Shown piece by piece: positions 59,182-64,000 of a stretch of DNA of 64,000 nt; position 1 is the first letter of the stretch; the number at the start of each line of letters is the position of its first letter. The notes beneath the pieces were generated by a model. It had not been told where the DNA came from. It did not search any database and saw nothing but the letters and a program-made list of their open reading frames with translations. Origin of the DNA: Taudactylus pleione. Its lineage: Eukaryota > Chordata > Amphibia > Anura > Myobatrachidae. The stretch spans positions 534,501-598,500 of the forward strand of contig JAUIMM010001586.1 of assembly GCA_031769625.1 (NCBI GenBank), read 5' to 3'. The position numbers and the translations under genes are program-made.

Positions 59182-59721
59182 GGGCCTGATTCAGACCCAC
59201 GCGCGAGCGGCTGTCCGGTCGCAAGTGGGTCGACGTTATGCACTGAGCATGCGCACGACGGAGGGAGCTCCGTCGTGCGCATGCGCCAGACGCGACGAGC
59301 GAAGGAAAGTCCTTCGCTCGTTGTGTCCGATCAAAGGGGGCGTGCTGTCAATGTTGATTGACAGCACGCCCCCTTTGGTGGGCGTGCCGGGGGCGTGCCT
59401 CCCTGACGGGGGCGTTCCCACGGGAACGCCTCCCGTCAGAAGCCGGCCCACTGACATCACTAGTGATGTCAGTGGGAGTGATTTTGGCTCTGATAGAGCC
59501 AAAATCACTCCGGAGCTTGCGGTTGAAAACCTCAACCGCAGGCTCCGGCTCGCAAATTCGATGGTCTCGACCATCGCGACCATCACAATGCACGCTCGTA
59601 TAGCCTGTGGGTGGTGACCCACAGCTATACGAGCGTCCAGGAGGACGCTCCATGAAAATGGAGGCCGGCCCTCATTCAGAGCGTGCGCTCTGCTCAGAGC
59701 GTACGGCTCTGAATGAGGGCC
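59182..59721. mobile_element. Harbinger-type MITE, family D, second complete copy
   Basis: Ends GGGCCTGATTCAGACCC and CGGCTCTGAATGAGGGCC, flanked by ATA on both sides. The interior is strongly palindromic (GGGGGCGTGCTGTCAATG / CATTGACAGCACGCCCCC type, and GATGGTCTCGACCATCGCGA). Confidence 0.88.
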
Positions 59722-62252
59722 ATAATCCACTAGAAAAACAGTTCTATTTGGATAATGGGGACGGGAGGGGAACAGCGTGGGGTTAAGCCTGGTGCTGGTA
59801 TTGGACAATAAGGGGAGCACCAAGCTGTTACTCCCCCTATTTTCCAATTCCAGCTCAGACTCAGAGACCCATGGATGATTACAGATTGGGTGGGAAAATA
59901 ATAACCAATCTAATTTTTTTATTTTATCCCTTTTTTACGTTTTAAGCCTGCACAGATCATACTGATCAGTGCAGCAGTTCACCTCCTCAGCAGATGGAAG
60001 GTGGGTTAGCTATCGGATCTGCTGCAGAATAAGGGTTTGAAATCTGACAGGTAACAATGTCATATTTCACATGGCAGTCATAAACTATGCATAGTACAGT
60101 AAATGCTGTTTTTTTTAGACTGCAATCCAACAGTTATTAAATCTACAGCTCAGCCTCTCTCAGTTCCCCAACCTACAGTATGATACCTACCAGAAAATCA
60201 CCTTTTGGGAAAGTTTTACATTTGAAATTGAATATGTGTATTTTGTCGTTAATGTTTCACAATTTGAGGCAAAAGCAAGCACACATGTAAAGGATGTTTT
60301 TTTTAATTTCCTATGGTGGTTATTTCATTGACAGTCCTGCTTGGTGGTTAGTCCTAAGAAAGTAGAAACTCGTCCAAATTATTAATATGCAATTCTGTAT
60401 GTTTTGTTTTCTCAATGCAAAATACTGTAAGAATTTTTTTTTCTTCCAATATGAGGGAAGTTGTTGCCTTACAGTTGTTCTCATGCGAAGAACAGTTTTT
60501 TTTCCTTCTATTAAATCTGTGCCATCAGTTCGGACCACTGTTGATATTGTCAGGTCTCATCTGTTGAGTCATAGATTTTTCTTGCAGACGCATATTTCCT
60601 GTGGACAGAGATAAGTTCTCTCTGCACCACTTTGCCTAGCACTATTAGATCGGGGCATTTTTCCAAATGATCTTTCTCTTGTCTCCAGCATCTAGCACAT
60701 ATTTTATTAACCTCATGATTACATGGGTGGGGTTTATTTTGTTGACATTAGAATGTTGGCATTGTCATAATATCGACATTAGCCACGTCGACTCTCATCA
60801 TGTAAACACTGAATATTCCACACACAGACCGTCTACAAAACATTTGTGGTGGTCTAGCAGTGACTTACCTGGTAAGTCGGGTACAGGGGCTACAGCGGTG
60901 CCTTCAGGGTCCGGCAATGATGTCATGATGACTTCTGGCTATCCTTCAATGGTTCCAGCAGGGAGTATTTCTAGGGGAGTATCTATATAATCGGTGCAAG
61001 GTGTGCAGTGCACACAGGCCCACACACCGTGCCTAATTAAATATACTATCAGTCGGCGTGGCGCTGCAGAAATCACCAGGAAAATGGCCACCGTGGCCAT
61101 TTCCCGGGTGATTTGCGCATGTGCAGCAGAGATGTCCCAGGGACTCAGCATGAGCGCCATGTTCCCGGAGACCTGCGCATGCGCAGTAGACTCTGGCACA
61201 ATGCACCGCCGGAGAGGAGGGGGTCCGATCGGTGCCTATCCCTAACCATTCTCTGCCGCAACCTAACCATAACCGCTCCCTAGTGCCTATCCTTAACACT
61301 CCCAGACCAAAACCTAACCCTCCAGCCCGTGCGGAATGTTGACATTCTGCAGATGTTCTGACACCCTCCACCACTGCGCTACCTCCCGCCGCTGATAGCC
61401 GATGACAGCCCTGACACACACACCCTCCCCTCGCTGTGCTACCTGCCGTCGCTTATAGCGCAGCGGGGAGAAAGGGTGTGTCAGGGCTGTCATTGGCTAC
61501 CAGCCGCCAATGACAATCCTGACATCCCTTCTCCCCCGCTGCACTACCTACCGCCGATGACAATCCTGACATCCCCGCTCTACCGCTGCACTACCTGCCG
61601 CCACTGACAGCCGCTACACTATGCTGATTCTGCTGCTGCTGCTGACAGCTGGCCGGGCCGGATGATTTCACCTTGCGGGCCGTATACGGCCCGCGGGCCG
61701 GAGGTTCCCCACCCCTGCTGTAGGGGTTGGGTATGGGATCCCGGCAGTCAGAATCCCTATGCCAGCATCCCGACTAGGTTACCATCCCGACGGTTCGAGG
61801 TAATTATACCTAACCCTACCCTAACCATAACCCTCCCTTCCCAGCAGGCTCACCAAGAGGCGCAACATGCCCCGGTAAAAAAGGGGCATGGCCTAATCGC
61901 GGAAGGTGTGGCCATGACCCCTTAGGTTAAACAAATAAAAAAGTTTTGCAGCACCGCTGCGCGCTGGCGAGGGGGGTACAGTGAGCCCCTTCAGCCTGTC
62001 GCATAACCAGTGGGGCGCGATCAGCTTCTTCGCAGCCGCGATCAGTCTCCCAGTGCAGCTCAGCACACAGCAGCACGTGCTGGGCTGCTGTGTTGTAAGA
62101 GGGGGGCGGTGCCGGACCCAGGTCCCCACAGGGCCCCTCCAGCAAGCCTGGGCCCAGGATAATTAGTACCCGCTCCCCCCCCTCTTGGCGCCTCTGCTTC
62201 CCGGTGCTTAAACCTAACCCTCCCCTCTTCGTGCCTAACCCTCCCCTTAGTG
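59722..62252. other. PRDM9 upstream intron; repeat fragments
   Basis: 60.97-61.23 kb resembles family I hAT MITE. 61.45-61.72 kb ends in GGCCCGCGGGCCGGAGGTTC then CCCACCCCTG, a hAT-type terminus. 61.73-61.85 kb is a family B fragment. No KRAB exon found on minus. Confidence 0.45.
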
Positions 62253-62938
62253 CAGTGATTTTCAATTCGCGGCACACTGAACAAGATTTTAAAATTGTTA
62301 AGGCACACCATCAGTCCCTCACGGGAAAAAAGCACATAAATTGGCCCCCAGGGAAAAAGCACTCACAAATTGACCCCCACAGGAAAAAGAACAGACACTG
62401 CCCCTCATAGAAAAAAAAAAATGTCCCCCACAGAACAAAAACAAACACATTGGGCCCTACAGAAAAAAAAATGAAACACAGCGTCCCCACAGAAAAAAAT
62501 ATAAAATAAAATGGTCCTCACAGAAAGAAAAACAATCACATTGGCTGGCCCCCACAGAAAGAAACCCAAAACAATCCATTTCAACTCCCAGAAAAAAAAA
62601 ATCACATTGGCCCCCAAAGAAAAATAAAATAACCATCTGAGAAGGCTCACTGTCGTCCCTTTCCTGTCCCTGGGGTAGCTCAGTCACACTCAGTGACTTA
62701 GCACAGTGCAGAGCTGGGAGCAGTGAGCAGACGGGCGTGCAACACGGCATGCGTGAGCTATGTCATGCCGCCTCATCTCCAAAGGTCACGACCTGGGCAC
62801 GCCTGAGCCTACCTGAAAAAACCAACACTGCCTTGGCCAGCAGTACAAGTAAAGCTCCAAATGCACTCACCTCGCGGCACACTTGACAACTGCTCGCGTC
62901 ACACTAGTATGCCACGGCATAGTGGTTGAAAAACGCTG
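62253..62938. mobile_element. hAT-type element, non-coding, with internal tandem repeat
   Basis: Left CAGTGATTTTCAATTCGCGG, right inverted CAGCGTTTTTCAACCACTAT. Flanking 8-mers CCTTAGTG and ACTTATTG agree at six positions. The interior (62.34-62.63 kb) repeats a unit of about 30 bp with CCCCACAGAAAAAAA and CACATTGG. Confidence 0.75.
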
Positions 62939-64000
62939 ACTTATTGGTATATATACCAGCATGAATTGGTCATACCTAGCTCTAAGAGAAAATTAGGCCG
63001 ACTATTAAATCTTCCTCCCAGGGAGAAGGCCGGGGAGGTGAAGCAGGTAGGCGAAGTTGGGGGCGGGGCCAGCAGAATCACGTTGTTAAGCCCCGCCCCT
63101 TACAGGAATTCACTGTGAATATGCGTAATTAAAATAGGGGAGGAGCTAAATTAAACAATTCTCATAGAATTGCGTAAATAGGCCCCGCCCCCAACGCTCA
63201 GAACCGCCGATCCCCGCTAATATTCTCCCCACTTCACTAGGAAGTGGGCAGAATGCAGGAGAAGTGCCTACCCTTCCGGGGGTGCGGGGGGTTCCCCGAA
63301 AAATCGGGAGCCTCCCGCGAAGACCGGAAGGGTAGGCATGTATGGAAACAGGCCATACAATCATTGAATGGTACACGCCGATAATATTACTTACACTATT
63401 TTCTATTCTTTGGACACTTGTTTCAGATTATTATTTGCTGTATTTTAATAAAGTCTCTCTACAAATGTTACAATCTTTTTTCTCTGTATTTTTTCTCTGC
63501 ATGGCACCTAAAAGCTGTCAGCAATAGCACCGCCTAGTGTTTTGCTTGGAGTTTCTGTAATTCCTGAATACGTGTCCAGCTACATTGTTGCTGCGTATGC
63601 AGCAAATTGCGCCATGCATGCCTTCGTAGGATTGCATGGTGCAATCACAGTGTGTGCCATAGTGTACTGTAGCATGTGCTGCTGCGGGTAACTGCATGGC
63701 GCGATGTGTGCGCATGTTTGTAGCGAGATTGGCAAAAATGTAGCTGGACCCATCTGTAAACACTATTCCAGAGGTTTTTCTTAGGTTATTATTATTTTCC
63801 TATGTAGTAAAACAATGTACTTGTGGTGCTGTAAATGATCTATCAGGCGTAACGCTCTGTTAGTATTAGGGGAACACACATAAGATACGTTCCATGTAAT
63901 ACTGAACCGTAAAATAATGGCACAGTACTATCAGTAGTGTGCGGGTAAGTCTGTTGTCAGTGAGGTGGAGGACCCCTTTTATGATGTATAAATTACAGGC
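62939..64000. other. PRDM9 upstream intron, right end of window
   Basis: A family H hAT-MITE relative occupies about 62.97-63.34 kb (ends with GGAAGGGTAGGCATGTATG). The remaining sequence shows no exon or repeat that I recognise. Confidence 0.45.

Overview
This is about 64 kb of vertebrate nuclear DNA. It has long introns with GT/AG junctions, a C2H2 zinc-finger exon and a SET domain. It is packed with DIRS retrotransposons, PIF/Harbinger and hAT DNA transposons, a Tc1-like relic, tRNA-derived SINEs and dozens of short palindromic elements. The repeat profile (DIRS tyrosine-recombinase elements plus Harbinger and hAT MITE swarms) best fits an amphibian, probably a frog. That is an inference from repeat style only.

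One host gene spans most of the window on the minus strand (about 9.26-58.97 kb, running off the right edge). It is a PRDM9-type histone methyltransferase. Recognisable exons, in transcript order, encode the C-terminal part of the KRAB-related domain (58.9 kb), an acidic/Ser-rich linker (43.6 kb), an SSXRD-like segment (38.1 kb), a zinc knuckle plus the first half of the SET domain (32.3 kb), the rest of SET (26.9 and 26.2 kb), and a last exon with one isolated finger and nine 28-residue C2H2 fingers (9.26-10.44 kb). The three tyrosines linked to PRDM9 catalysis are all present. The fingers are almost identical except at the DNA-contact positions -1, 3 and 6. The first KRAB exons lie beyond the window, and at least one small linker exon was not found.

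Layout: 0-9 kb holds a Harbinger-type MITE, a nearly intact DIRS element (gag intact, RT/RNase H and recombinase frameshifted), a minisatellite and a SINE split by a MITE. The 3' end of PRDM9 is at 9.2-10.4 kb. At 13.1-25.7 kb, within the intron before the zinc-finger exon, is a decayed minus-strand DIRS copy carrying a hAT MITE and a Harbinger MITE. It abuts a 7.55-kb, apparently complete autonomous Harbinger element that encodes a DDE transposase and two different Myb/SANT-like proteins, all with open spliced frames. The 26-59 kb stretch alternates PRDM9 exons with Tc1, hAT, Harbinger and foldback elements and a 1.9-kb satellite next to the KRAB-region exon. From 59 to 64 kb only intronic repeats are seen.
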